A stretch of DNA of 64,000 nt from Kitasatospora atroaurantiaca (GCF_007828955.1 NZ_VIVR01000001.1:7254001-7318000), one strand, 5' to 3'; counted from the first letter of the stretch, positions 32,106 to 40,657 are shown. Numbers and translations are program-made. The notes: a model not told the origin generated them from the sequence alone.

Positions 32106-34961
32106 TCAGCGGGCCAACGGGCCGGCCGGAATTCCGTCGGCCTCCAGCCCGTACCTCGCGTGCTCCTGGTCGCCGTTGCGCAGGACGCGCACCAGGCCCT
32201 CCCAGGCCGTGACGTCGCCCGCGTCCACGGCGACGCGGTAGGCGCGTTCCGCTCCCGCCCGGTAGCAGTCCTCCTCGTAGAGGCCGCCGAGGGCACCCCA
32301 CGCGTCCGCGTCGCCGAGCTCCGTGGCCCGCCGGTACGCCCGCTCCGCGCCGTCCACGTCCTTGAGTTGCTCGCGCACCCGCCCGAGCGCCGTCCACGCA
32401 CCGATACCGCCGACGTCGACGGCCCGCGCGGCCGCCAGCTCCGCGCCCTGCGTGTCGCCGGCCCGTTCCCGCGTCCGTGCGAGGACCGCCCATGCCTGGG
32501 GGTCGCCGTTCTCGGCCGCCTCCGTCGCCGCGCGCTCCGCACCCGGCGTGTCACCCGCCAACTGCCGCATCCGGGCCAGCACGGTCCAGGTCTCGGCATC
32601 GCCGGCGCGGGCTGCCTGCGCCGCGGCGACGTCGGCCGCCGAGGGATCTCCTGTCTGCTGTCTGAGTCGGGCGAGCAGGGCCCAGGCGCCCGGGTCTCCG
32701 CGTCTGGCGGCTTGTTCGGCCGCCGCGTTGCCGCCGATCGGGTCCCCGGCCGCCTCGCGGAGCCCGGCCGTCCGAACCCATGCGGCCGTCACCCCCACCC
32801 GGGCCGCCCGGAGGTAGGCGGTCTCCGCCCCGGCCCCGTCACCGGCGATCTCCCGCATGCGTGCCAGGAGGCTCCAGCCTTCGCCGTCCCCCGCCTCGGC
32901 GGCGTGCTCCGCGGCGGCCTCGGCGCCCTCGGTGTCCCCGCCCGTCCAACGCAGCCGGACCAGGTCCGTCCACGCCGAGGCACCGACCGAAGCAGCCTCC
33001 AGGTAGGCGAGTTCTGCGGCGCTGCGGTCCCCGCTACGCTCGTGCAGTCGTGCGAGTCCTGTCCAGGCCCAGAGCTCGCCGGCCCAAGCGGCCTCCTTGA
33101 AGGCCCGCATCGCACCTTCGTGGTCGGCGGAGGACTCACGCAGTCGCGCCAGCGCCAGCCAGGCCTGTGAGCTGCCCGCGAGCAGCGCCCGGGAGGCGAG
33201 CTCCTCCGCTCCGCGCTGATCTCCCGTCTGCTCACGCTTCCGCGCCAGCGCCACCCAGGCCAGCGGTTCCCCTGCGTTCGCCGCCTCGCGGTAGGCCCGC
33301 TCCGCACCGGAGTCATCGTGCGTCGCCTCCCTGGCGGCGGCGAGCAGGATCCAGGCGCGCGCACTGCCCGCCACCGCGCGCTCCGCCGCTGCGCTCTCCC
33401 CGGTCTCCTCCAGCAGGGCGGCCAGGGCGGCCCTTGCCGGTCCGCCCCCCAGCTCCATGGCCCGCCGGTACAGCTGAACGGCGTGCCCCAGGCGGCGGCG
33501 GTCCTGCGCCGCCCTGCCCAACGCGTACAGGTCGGCGGGCGTGTGCGCGTGACGTGCGGCGGCCTCCCAGAGCGAGCGCGGCGGCGCGAGGTGGGCACGC
33601 TTTCGCCGCAGGTGCTGGTCGAGGTAGTCGTCCGGACGGTAGCCGTCCGCCTCGCCGAATCCCGGTGCGACCCGCTCGGCGATGAGGGCGGCGAGTTCGC
33701 CCCGACCGTGTTCGTCGAGGTGGTGGCAGAGCGAGCCGGCGGCGGTGGCGAACCAGCCGTCGTCGGTCACGCGCGCGGAGGTGGGCAGGTAGCCCACGAC
33801 CGCCTCGGCGAGCAGCTTCCCCGGCAGGGCACCGGCGTGGCCGAGCCGGCGGGCGTCCACGGCGGCGGTGAGCAGCGCGTACTCGATCACGGTGAAGAAC
33901 CTGCCCGGGCCGCACTCGTAGCGCCGGACCAACTCCGGCCCGCCGGTCAGATGTTGCAGGACTCGCCCGTCCGCTGCGGAGGCCCGTAGGGCGTCGGCCA
34001 GACGCGGATCGCGGGCGGCCTTCTCCACCAACTCCGGAAGATGCCCCGCCATGGTGGCCGGTACGTCGATCTCCGCGTTGTTCGCGGCCAGCAGCGCCCG
34101 GACGTGGAAACGGTCGCTCTCCGCCTCCTCGGCGTTCGGGCGGGCCGTCAGGCGTTGCAGGTGGTCCGTCCGCAGTGTGCCCAACACCACGAGCGGGGTG
34201 ACCCGTTCGAGCAGTGCGGTCAGTGCAGAGGCGACCTCCTCGCCCTGCTCGCCGGCGAGGAACCGCTGGGCGTGGTCGAGCCAGACCACCGTTCGAGGTC
34301 CGAGGCTCTCGTCGGCCACGAGGGCGAGCAGCTCCGGTGCGCCCCCGGAGGGGGACACCAGGTGCCAGTCGGGCAGGACGTCCAGGACGGCTTCGAAGGC
34401 GGCCCTGGTCTTGCCGGTGGAGGAACTGCCCACCAGCAGCGCGAAATCCGAGCCTCGTTCCGAGTCGGCCGACCGCAGGCGGTCCCGCAGGATCCGGTCG
34501 TGCCGGCGGACGACGTACTCATTGAGCAGCCCCGGGTCCGCGCCGTCGGTGGAAACGGCCCGGTGCACCCCCAGGCGCAACGGGTCCCACTGGCGGACCG
34601 TGCGTACGGGGGACGGCGGCGCGTCGCACGCCTCGGTCCACAACTCCCGTGCCGAGGCCATGGCTTCGGCCGCGGGCTTCCCCGCGCGCTCGGCGAGGAC
34701 CGCGGCGACGGATACCGCGTCCTCCTGGCTCGGCAGGCGCTCGGTGCTCAACAGGCGCGAGATCGTGTCCTTCCCCGGGGCGCCGGGCAGTTCCTCAGCC
34801 TCTGCCACCAAGTGGGCGATGACCTCCAGGGCGGGTGCCCCGGCGTCCAGATACAGGCGGTAGAGGTACTTCTTGAACGTGCGCAGCGGCCCGGGCGGCA
34901 CCTGTGCCTGTGGGACGGGCCGCGCCTTGCGCGGACCGCTGCGCTTCTCGTCGCCACTCAT
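32106..34961 (-). CDS. large STAND-like NTPase: HTH-like N-terminus, P-loop ATPase, about 14 TPR/Sel1-like repeats
   Basis: 951 residues from ATG 34961 (GGGGGGA upstream). Residues ~25-105 look like a small helical HTH-type module (Y-L-Y-R-L-Y-L-D-A-G ... DTISRLLSTERLPSQEDAV). Walker A is VGSSSTGKT (177-185) and a Walker-B-like strand TVVWLDHAQ (224-232). A middle helical region (~240-470) follows. From about 474 to the end run about 14 repeats of about 32 residues with the frame A-W-x-x-L-A-R-x-R-E-x-x-G-D-x-x-G-A-E-x-A-A. This is the plan of STAND signalling NTPases: sensor repeats, switch ATPase, N-terminal effector or adaptor. Regulator of transcription or a defence/conflict sensor are both possible. 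Confidence 0.8.
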   Translation of the reverse strand: MSGDEKRSGPRKARPVPQAQVPPGPLRTFKKYLYRLYLDAGAPALEVIAHLVAEAEELPGAPGKDTISRLLSTERLPSQEDAVSVAAVLAERAGKPAAEAMASARELWTEACDAPPSPVRTVRQWDPLRLGVHRAVSTDGADPGLLNEYVVRRHDRILRDRLRSADSERGSDFALLVGSSSTGKTRAAFEAVLDVLPDWHLVSPSGGAPELLALVADESLGPRTVVWLDHAQRFLAGEQGEEVASALTALLERVTPLVVLGTLRTDHLQRLTARPNAEEAESDRFHVRALLAANNAEIDVPATMAGHLPELVEKAARDPRLADALRASAADGRVLQHLTGGPELVRRYECGPGRFFTVIEYALLTAAVDARRLGHAGALPGKLLAEAVVGYLPTSARVTDDGWFATAAGSLCHHLDEHGRGELAALIAERVAPGFGEADGYRPDDYLDQHLRRKRAHLAPPRSLWEAAARHAHTPADLYALGRAAQDRRRLGHAVQLYRRAMELGGGPARAALAALLEETGESAAAERAVAGSARAWILLAAAREATHDDSGAERAYREAANAGEPLAWVALARKREQTGDQRGAEELASRALLAGSSQAWLALARLRESSADHEGAMRAFKEAAWAGELWAWTGLARLHERSGDRSAAELAYLEAASVGASAWTDLVRLRWTGGDTEGAEAAAEHAAEAGDGEGWSLLARMREIAGDGAGAETAYLRAARVGVTAAWVRTAGLREAAGDPIGGNAAAEQAARRGDPGAWALLARLRQQTGDPSAADVAAAQAARAGDAETWTVLARMRQLAGDTPGAERAATEAAENGDPQAWAVLARTRERAGDTQGAELAAARAVDVGGIGAWTALGRVREQLKDVDGAERAYRRATELGDADAWGALGGLYEEDCYRAGAERAYRVAVDAGDVTAWEGLVRVLRNGDQEHARYGLEADGIPAGPLAR

Positions 34962-35114
34962 CGCTCGTCCCCCCGTGCTCGCTGCGCGCCGGTCGTGGTG
35001 CCGACGCCTTCCGTCGCTACTCGTCGCCGTCCGTCGACGGCTCTTCGGGCGGCCCCATGGTGGAACGACCGGGCGGCGGTTCAGTCGTCCGCCACCACAG
35101 CTCCGGAGGCCACG
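34962..35114. promoter_or_regulatory. divergent promoter region
   Basis: 153 bases between the STAND-like gene and the small membrane-protein gene must serve both. No clear -10/-35 pair or long repeat was found. Confidence 0.3.
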
Positions 35115-35357
35115 ATGCCCCTCCTTCCCGTACCGCTGACCGGTCGGGTGTGCGACACCCTCCGCTCCGTCGCCATTGTGGCGCTGCTGATGCCGCCGTT
35201 CCTCCTCGTCGTCGTGGCCTGCCTGCCGGCGGTGGCGGTGCTGCCGTTCCTTCCGGGCGGAAGCGACCGGGCCCTGCGGATGGTGCGTCAACTCGCCGAC
35301 TGGAGCCGCTCTCTGCCGATGACGGCCGGGGGCCGGGCGGCCCGGCGCCCAGCGTAG
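35115..35357 (+). CDS. small single-pass membrane protein
   Basis: 80 residues, ATG 35115 with GGAGG at 35104-35108 and a 6-nt spacer. A short N-terminus, one long hydrophobic segment (about 18-45: V-A-I-V-A-L-L-M-P-P-F-L-L-V-V-V-A) broken by PP, which could be one bent or two short helices, and a basic C-terminus with GGRAARRPA. No family recognised. It is divergent from the STAND-like ATPase gene and its stop overlaps the -10-like TAGAAT of the STAS gene. Confidence 0.6.
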   Translation: MPLLPVPLTGRVCDTLRSVAIVALLMPPFLLVVVACLPAVAVLPFLPGGSDRALRMVRQLADWSRSLPMTAGGRAARRPA

Positions 35358-35392
35358 AATCTTCACACCCGCAGCCAGCGAACGGACAGTCC

Positions 35393-36250
35393 GTGGAACT
35401 GATCTACTCGTCGACCGCGAGCCTCACCATCAGCTATGAGCACATATCCGACATGACCACAGTCGTGACGGTGGTGGGGGACCTCGACGTCTACCTCAGC
35501 CCGATCCTCCGCGCCGCGGCGGTCGAGATCCTCGACCGGGGAGGGAGCCGGCTGATCTTCGATCTCAAGGGAGTCGAGTTCCTCGACAGTACCGGCTTCG
35601 GCGTCCTCGTCGGGGTGCTGAAGCGTTGCCGGGCCCGCGAGGGCGACGTGGCCCTGGTGAGCCCCTCCCGCCACATCCGGAAGGACTTGCGCATCACCGG
35701 ACTCAGCAAGGTGTTCCCCGTGTTCAGCTCCGTCCCGCAGGCCGCGGAGGAACTGGAGCTGTGGTCCGTGCTCGGTGCCGAGATCGGCAGGATCCGGCGC
35801 TGGGCGGCGGTGGCGGGAGCGACGGACGGCACGATGGACGCGACGCGGGGCCTGCAGGCGAAACTGGCAGCGGCAGCGCCACAGCACGGGCAGGAGGGAT
35901 GCCCGGGATTGACGATCGACCGCGACGCGGGGTCGGGCCAGGTGACCGTCCTCACCCTGGGCGGCTGGCTCGACACCCACTCCGCGCCGGAGCTTCGTGG
36001 AGAGTTCGTCACCCTGGTCGACCAGGGTCAACGGCTGCTCGTCGCAGACCTGGTCGGCGTGAGCCGGTTGGACAGCGTGGGCCTGGGCGTGCTGGTCGGC
36101 GGGCTCAAGCGGCTCAGGAACGCGGGCGGGGCCATGGGGGTCGCGCTGGCGGAGTCGCCGGTCCTGGAATTCCTTCGCTGCTGCGGACTGACCAAGGTCT
36201 TCGCGATCCATGACACTCCGGCCACCGCCGCGCAGTCGCTGCAGGCCTGA
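35393..36250 (+). CDS. double-STAS-domain protein (anti-sigma-factor antagonist-like)
   Basis: 285 residues from GTG 35393; ATG 35453 would remove the first strand of STAS 1. STAS 1 (~8-115): V-V-T-V-V-G-D-L-D-V-Y-L-S-P, then VEFLDSTGFGVLVGVLKR with the phosphorylatable Ser and its DST context. STAS 2 (~180-285): L-G-G-W-L-D-T-H-S-A-P-E-L-R and VSRLDSVGLGVLVGGLKR. Each resembles BldG/SpoIIAA-type antagonists that release sigma factors from anti-sigma kinases; two in one chain is unusual. TAGAAT at 35355-35360 is a possible -10. No kinase or sigma gene is adjacent. Confidence 0.85.
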   Translation: MELIYSSTASLTISYEHISDMTTVVTVVGDLDVYLSPILRAAAVEILDRGGSRLIFDLKGVEFLDSTGFGVLVGVLKRCRAREGDVALVSPSRHIRKDLRITGLSKVFPVFSSVPQAAEELELWSVLGAEIGRIRRWAAVAGATDGTMDATRGLQAKLAAAAPQHGQEGCPGLTIDRDAGSGQVTVLTLGGWLDTHSAPELRGEFVTLVDQGQRLLVADLVGVSRLDSVGLGVLVGGLKRLRNAGGAMGVALAESPVLEFLRCCGLTKVFAIHDTPATAAQSLQA

Positions 36251-36282
36251 CGGGCCGCTGCTGCAGCCCCGACCGGCAGGCC

Positions 36283-36316
36283 GGAAGGGCCGGAGGCGAG
36301 TGCCTCCGGCCCTTCC
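36283..36316. terminator. bidirectional terminator hairpin
   Basis: 15-bp perfect arms (36283-36297 and 36302-36316) with a GAGT loop, between the STAS gene and the convergent tuf gene. Confidence 0.88.
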
Positions 36317-36321
36317 AACGG

Positions 36322-37503
36322 TCATTCGCCGACGGTCTCCACCGTGCCGGCCGCCACGGTCCGGCCGCCCTCGCGGACGGCGAAGCCGAGGCCGGGCTCG
36401 ATCGGGACGGGCTGACCGAGCGTCACCGTCACGTCGACGGTCTCGCCCGGCAGCACCGGCCCGCTGCCCTCGGGCAGCTCGACGTCACCGACCACGTCGC
36501 CCGTCCGCAGGTAGAACTGCGGACGGTAGCCGCTGGTGATCGGCGTGCGGCGGCCGCCCTCCGCCGTCGACAGCAGGTGCAGCCGCGCGGTGAAGCGCGT
36601 ACGCACCGAGGTGCTGCCGACCGCGGCGACGACCTGCCCGCGGCGGACCTGCCCGCGCTGCACACCGCGCAGCAGCAGCGCGACGTTGTCGCCCGCTTCC
36701 GCGGACTCCATCGTCCGGCCGAAGGTCTCGACACCCGTGACGACGGACACCACGTCCGCGCCGTAGCCGAGGACCTCCACCCGGTCGCCCATCTGCACGC
36801 GCCCGCGCTCGACCGCGCCGGTCACCACCGTGCCGCGCCCGGTGATGGTGAGCACGTTCTCGACCGGCAGCAGGAACGGCGCGTCGGTGTACCGCACGGG
36901 CGTGGGGACATAGGCGTCCACCGCGTCCAGCAGCTCCAGCAGCGCCGCCGACCACTGCGGGTCGCCCTCCAACGCCCGCAGCCCGGACACCCGGACGACG
37001 GGCAGCGCCGCGCCGTCGTAGCCGTGCGTGGTCAGCAGGTCGCGGACCTCCAGCTCGACCAGCTCGAGCAGCTCGGGGTCGCCGGCGTCGGCCTTGTTGA
37101 GCGCGACGACGACGTGCTCGACGCCGACCTGACGGGCCAGCAGGACGTGCTCGGCGGTCTGCGGCATCACACCGTCCTGCGCGGAGACGACCAGGATCGC
37201 GCCGTCCAGCTGGGCGGCGCCCGTGATCATGTTCTTCACGAAGTCGGCGTGGCCGGGCATGTCCACGTGGGCGTAGTGGCGGGTCGCCGTCTCGTACTCG
37301 ACGTGGGCGATGTTGATGGTGATCCCGCGGGCGGCCTCCTCCGGAGCGCGGTCGATCCGGTCGAAGGGAACGTACGCGCCGCCGCCGCGCTCGGCGAGGA
37401 CCTTGGTGATGGCGGCGGTGAGGGTGGTCTTGCCGTGGTCGACGTGACCCATGGTGCCGATGTTGAGGTGCGGCTTGGTCCGCACGAAGGCCTGCTTGGC
37501 CAT
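36322..37503 (-). CDS. tuf3: divergent elongation factor Tu (Tuf3 type)
   Basis: 393 residues. G1 GHVDHGKT, switch 1 EEAARGITIN, G3 as DMPGHADF and G4 NKAD are present, so GTP binding should work. It differs from the main actinobacterial Tuf in many places: Met replaces Cys in DCPGH, Phe replaces Tyr in GHADY, domain 2 and 3 sequences are strongly changed, and Gly occupies the position before F-A in the GLKFAIREGG segment near the elfamycin-binding interface. It stands alone, not with rpsL-rpsG-fusA. Streptomycetes are known to carry a second divergent tuf3 expressed under stress; I assign this by divergence and context only. Confidence 0.85.
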   Translation of the reverse strand: MAKQAFVRTKPHLNIGTMGHVDHGKTTLTAAITKVLAERGGGAYVPFDRIDRAPEEAARGITINIAHVEYETATRHYAHVDMPGHADFVKNMITGAAQLDGAILVVSAQDGVMPQTAEHVLLARQVGVEHVVVALNKADAGDPELLELVELEVRDLLTTHGYDGAALPVVRVSGLRALEGDPQWSAALLELLDAVDAYVPTPVRYTDAPFLLPVENVLTITGRGTVVTGAVERGRVQMGDRVEVLGYGADVVSVVTGVETFGRTMESAEAGDNVALLLRGVQRGQVRRGQVVAAVGSTSVRTRFTARLHLLSTAEGGRRTPITSGYRPQFYLRTGDVVGDVELPEGSGPVLPGETVDVTVTLGQPVPIEPGLGFAVREGGRTVAAGTVETVGE

Positions 37504-37811
37504 GGTGATGATCTTCCTGGGAGTCGTGACGACGGGACCTCTTCGACGGGCCGACCTTCCCCGTCCGAGGTCCCGGGACGTCCCGGAGAAGGTCAGCTTC
37601 GTGCGCCGTCGAATGCGGCTGCGACTGCCGGGGCAGCAGCCATCGCGCCCGCGGCTGCGGGGAATTCGGCGATGGCGTACTGGAACATGCGGATCATCCT
37701 GCCCGCGAGGAGAGGTGGCACGCCACCGGTTATTCCGCGAAACGTGAGCCCGACGCCCGGAGTGTCGACGAGAATCGGGCGGGGCGGGCGCACTCGCGAG
37801 AGGTCGATCCG
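37504..37811. other. tuf upstream region
   Basis: About 310 bases with no gene I would defend. AGGA at 37515-37518 (minus strand) is the tuf RBS. A perfect palindrome GGTGGC-AC-GCCACC lies at 37714-37727 and may be an operator. A 92-codon leftward open frame (37593-37871) has mixed codon bias and is not called. Confidence 0.45.
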
Positions 37812-37946
37812 ATGGATCGGATGAAGCGGGAACCTGACGACGAGAGCGAGTTCACCGAGGTCCACGGCCACCGCGATCAGCTGGCCAACCGGCTTATGGA
37901 CTTCCGCAGCGCGCCGCCTGCGGCGAGCAGGGCCCGTCCTCGCTGA
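37812..37946 (+). CDS. possible 44-residue acidic-basic small protein
   Basis: ATG 37812 with GAGAGG 8 nt upstream; the product begins MDRMKREPDDESEFTEVHGH and ends A-A-S-R-A-R-P-R. Codon third positions are strongly G/C. It overlaps the opposite-strand candidate 37877..38014, and at most one of the two is likely to be real. Confidence 0.35.
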   Translation: MDRMKREPDDESEFTEVHGHRDQLANRLMDFRSAPPAASRARPR

Positions 37947-38014
37947 TCCCCCGGATCGACGAACATCGACTCGCCGTTGAGCTCCACGAAGGTGCCGGAC
38001 GGAGAGTCGGCCAT
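37877..38014 (-). CDS. possible 45-residue small protein
   Basis: ATG 38014 with GAGGGA upstream; begins MADSPSGTFVELNGESMFVD and ends in a basic helix L-R-K-S-I-S-R-L-A-S. Good third-position bias. The longer frame upstream is antisense to the SMP-30 gene. It competes with the plus-strand candidate at 37812. Confidence 0.4.
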   Translation of the reverse strand: MADSPSGTFVELNGESMFVDPGDQRGRALLAAGGALRKSISRLAS

Positions 38015-38146
38015 CGGTGAGTCCCTCTGTCTCCAGCTCGGTGGAACCACACTAGCGGCGCGGCCGGTGTGTTCGGAGGTGAGTTCGGCCGGCGGTGTCG
38101 TCCAATGGGGGAAGCGCCGCCGTCGCCGCCCACCGAGGAGCTCCCC

Positions 38147-38992
38147 GTGCCCGAACCCCGCATCCTGATGACCGGTCTGGTGCTCGGCGAGTCGCCTCGC
38201 TGGCACGACGGCCGGCTGTGGGTCTGCGACTGGGGAGCGCACGAAGTCATCGCCCTCGACCTGGACGGCCACCGTGAAGTCGTCCTCCGGGTGTCGTCGT
38301 TCCCGTTCTGCATCGACTGGCTGCCGGACGGCCGCCTGCTCGTCGTGGCCGGCAGTGACCGGCGGCTGCTGCGCAGGGAGCCCGACGGGTCGCTGGTGCC
38401 CCACGCGGACCTCGCGGGCCTCTGCGACCGCCCCTGGAACGAGGTCGTCGTGGACGGACGGGGGAACGCCTACGTCAACTGCATCGGCTTCGACATGATG
38501 GCCGGTGAGGAGGCCGCCGACGGAGTCCTCGCCCTGGTCGCCCCCGAGGGTTCGGCACGCCGGGTGGCGGAGAAGGTCGCGTTCCCCAACGGCATGGCGG
38601 TGACACCGGACGGCTCGACGCTGATCCTGGCCGAGTCCTACCGGAGCCGGCTCACGGCGTTCGACATCGAGGCTGACGGCGGACTGACGAACCGCCGGGT
38701 GTGGGCCGAGCTCGAGGGCGCTGCCCCCGACGGCATCTGCCTCGATGTCGAAGGTGCGGTCTGGTACGCGGATGTCCCCAACAAGTGCTGTGTGCGGGTG
38801 CGCGAGGGCGGGGAGGTGCTGCAGACGATCGCCCTCGACCGCGGGTGTTTCTCCTGCGCGCTCGGCGGCCCGGACGGCCGGACCCTCTTCATGACGGCGG
38901 CGGAGTGGCCGGCCGCGGCGAATACGACCGGCGGGACACGCACCGGCCAGGTGCTGGCCGCGCAGGCACCGGCTCCCGGCGCTGAGGGGTGA
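38147..38992 (+). CDS. SMP-30/gluconolactonase/LRE-family protein
   Basis: 281 residues from GTG 38147 (GAGGAG upstream); an earlier ATG is in frame but Pro-rich and unlike the family. Six-bladed propeller marks: L-G-E-S-P-R-W-H-D-G-R-L with the metal-binding Glu, R-P-W-N-E-V-V-V-D-G-R-G-N-A-Y, F-P-N-G-M-A-V-T-P-D-G and P-D-G-I-C-L-D-V-E-G-A-V-W-Y-A-D. Members are metal-dependent lactonases acting on sugar or other lactones. The substrate is unknown. Monocistronic, followed by the long repeat-derived hairpin at 38996. Confidence 0.88.
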   Translation: MPEPRILMTGLVLGESPRWHDGRLWVCDWGAHEVIALDLDGHREVVLRVSSFPFCIDWLPDGRLLVVAGSDRRLLRREPDGSLVPHADLAGLCDRPWNEVVVDGRGNAYVNCIGFDMMAGEEAADGVLALVAPEGSARRVAEKVAFPNGMAVTPDGSTLILAESYRSRLTAFDIEADGGLTNRRVWAELEGAAPDGICLDVEGAVWYADVPNKCCVRVREGGEVLQTIALDRGCFSCALGGPDGRTLFMTAAEWPAAANTTGGTRTGQVLAAQAPAPGAEG

Positions 38993-38995
38993 CCA

Positions 38996-39091
38996 CAGGG
39001 GCGCGGGGCCCTGCTTGATGAACTGCGTGCGCGAGATCGGAAGGCGACGACCTGTGCCCTTCCGGTTTTCGTGCAGTTCCCCGCGCCCCTG
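38996..39091. repeat. dispersed repeat forming a long nested hairpin (terminator role likely)
   Basis: Nested inverted repeats: CAGGGGCGCGGGG (38996-39008) with its complement at 39079-39091, GAACTGC (39020) with GCAGTTC (39073), CGGAAGG (39038) with CCTTCCG (39058). It shares the core GCGCGAGATCGGAAGGC with the element at 51844-51961. It lies between two convergent genes. Confidence 0.8.
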
Positions 39092-39112
39092 GGTACCCGA
39101 TTGCCCAAATCC

Positions 39113-40555
39113 TTAAGCCAGACCGTTCGATCTGAGGGTCAGCCAGGTGTGGGCGGCCACATCCGGGTCGTCGAGGTCCGCGCCGAGCAGGCGGGTCGCG
39201 GTGGCTATCCGGTGCCTCAGGGTGTTCCGGTGGATGCCGAGCTCGGCGGCCGCCCGTTCCCACTGGCCCTGGTGCCGTAGGTAGGCGGCCACGGTGGCCA
39301 CCAGGTCGGAGCGCCGGTACGCGAGCAGCGGCTCCAGCGAGGGAGCCGCCGGTACGTCGGCCAGGTCGCGGGCGGTGCCCGCCGGGAGGGCCGCCAGGCT
39401 GCGGCGCAGCGCCGGCAGCTGCCGGTGCAGTTCGGCCGGGCCGGTTTCGGGGCCGAGCAGGGCCCCGGCCTCGGGGAACCGTTCGGCGATGACCCTCAGG
39501 ACCGCCTCGGCGTCCCCGGGCGGGAGCAGCGCCCAGACCGCGTCCGTCTCCCCGACGGCGGGCAGAAGCCGTCGGTCCGGTGCGGGCGAGGGCTCGAGGA
39601 CGTCGAGTACGTCGTCGACGGCCGGCCCGGCGACCGCGAGCACCCGTAGGCGCGGCGGGACGGCGGGCAGGCCGAGGTCCGCCGCCAGTGACCGGGCCGC
39701 GTCGATGTGCCCGGTCATCAGCAGCCGGGCGACGCAGTCCCGCGAGGCCCGCGCGGCGGCGACCCCGCGCCAGCGCTGCTCGCTCTGCAGCGCGAGCAGG
39801 GCGCAGGCGGTCAGCACCAGTTGCCGGTCGGGCCCCTTCATGGGCCGGGGGCTGCCGGTGGCGACGAAGCCGCTGAGCCGCCCACGGCTGGTCAGCGGCT
39901 GCAGGACGACGTCCTCGCCGCCCACCGGGAAGGTCGCGGAGGCGTGCGGCCCGGCCACCCGCAGCCGTGCCACCTCCGCGACGACCTGGCGGGCGGTGGC
40001 GCGGCGGTTCCTCGGCCAGACCTCCATGACCTCGCCGTCCGGGCTCAACTGCGCGGCCCACCCCTCGACGGCGCTCGCCAGGGTGCGGACCACGGCGGGG
40101 ACGGGATCGGGGCCGGCCGCTGCCCGTACCAGCTCGCGATGGGCGCCGAGCGCCGCGTGGAGTTCCGCGCGCCCGGCTGCGGCGAGCAGCGACCAGTACC
40201 GGCGGGCGACCACCAGGAACGGTGTCGGCGCGGGCACCACCAGCAGCGGCAGCCCTTCGGCCTCGCAGGCTTGGACGAGCGTGTCGGGCACGGTGTCGTG
40301 GACGGGGCCCAGGCCGATCCCCAGCCCGGCGATCCCGTGGCCGGCCACCCGGGCCACGTACGCGCGCGCCTGGGCGGTCTGGCCGGTGAGGCCCATTCCG
40401 GTGGTGAGCAGCAGCTCGCCGCCGGTCAGGTAGGGCGTGGGGTCGGTCAGCTCGCTGACGTGGACCCCGGTGACCTCGCGCGGTGGCGGGCTCGAAGGCG
40501 TCACGGGCGCCAGGTCGGCGCCCAGCACGCGGGCGAGGACGTCGAGGGTGGGCAT
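39113..40555 (-). CDS. PucR-family transcriptional regulator (1)
   Basis: 480 residues from ATG 40555 with GGAGGG upstream. N-terminal PucR domain (VTGVHVSELTDPTPYLTGGE, then L-L-L-T-T-G-M), a GGDEF-like/GAF-like middle and a C-terminal HTH_30 with W-E-R-A-A-A-E-L-G-I-H-R-N-T-L-R-H-R-I. PucR proteins control purine, amino-acid or CoA-ester catabolic genes. It is divergent from the CoA-transferase/glutaryl-CoA dehydrogenase operon across 102 bp with two inverted repeats, so it is the obvious regulator of that operon. Confidence 0.9.
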   Translation of the reverse strand: MPTLDVLARVLGADLAPVTPSSPPPREVTGVHVSELTDPTPYLTGGELLLTTGMGLTGQTAQARAYVARVAGHGIAGLGIGLGPVHDTVPDTLVQACEAEGLPLLVVPAPTPFLVVARRYWSLLAAAGRAELHAALGAHRELVRAAAGPDPVPAVVRTLASAVEGWAAQLSPDGEVMEVWPRNRRATARQVVAEVARLRVAGPHASATFPVGGEDVVLQPLTSRGRLSGFVATGSPRPMKGPDRQLVLTACALLALQSEQRWRGVAAARASRDCVARLLMTGHIDAARSLAADLGLPAVPPRLRVLAVAGPAVDDVLDVLEPSPAPDRRLLPAVGETDAVWALLPPGDAEAVLRVIAERFPEAGALLGPETGPAELHRQLPALRRSLAALPAGTARDLADVPAAPSLEPLLAYRRSDLVATVAAYLRHQGQWERAAAELGIHRNTLRHRIATATRLLGADLDDPDVAAHTWLTLRSNGLA

Positions 40556-40573
40556 CGGTCCCTCCTTCGGGAT

Positions 40574-40607
40574 CCGGTGCATTCTGCACCGGTACCACAG
40601 ATTGTGG
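40574..40607. promoter_or_regulatory. paired inverted repeats between PucR and the CoA-transferase gene
   Basis: CCGGTGCA-TTC-TGCACCGG (40574-40592, perfect 8-bp arms) and CCACA-GAT-TGTGG (40595-40607, perfect 5-bp arms), centres about 18 bp apart. TAGGTT (40644-40649) downstream is a possible -10 for the CoA-transferase gene. Confidence 0.65.
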
Positions 40608-40657
40608 GTCGGAACATCCAGAGAGTTCCAGCCCTGCGGGCCCTAGGTTGGCTGACC

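Noticed and set aside
37593..37871. 92-codon leftward frame upstream of tuf
   Set aside because: Only its last ~30 codons show coding bias, no RBS fits and the N-terminal part is improbable; left as intergenic.
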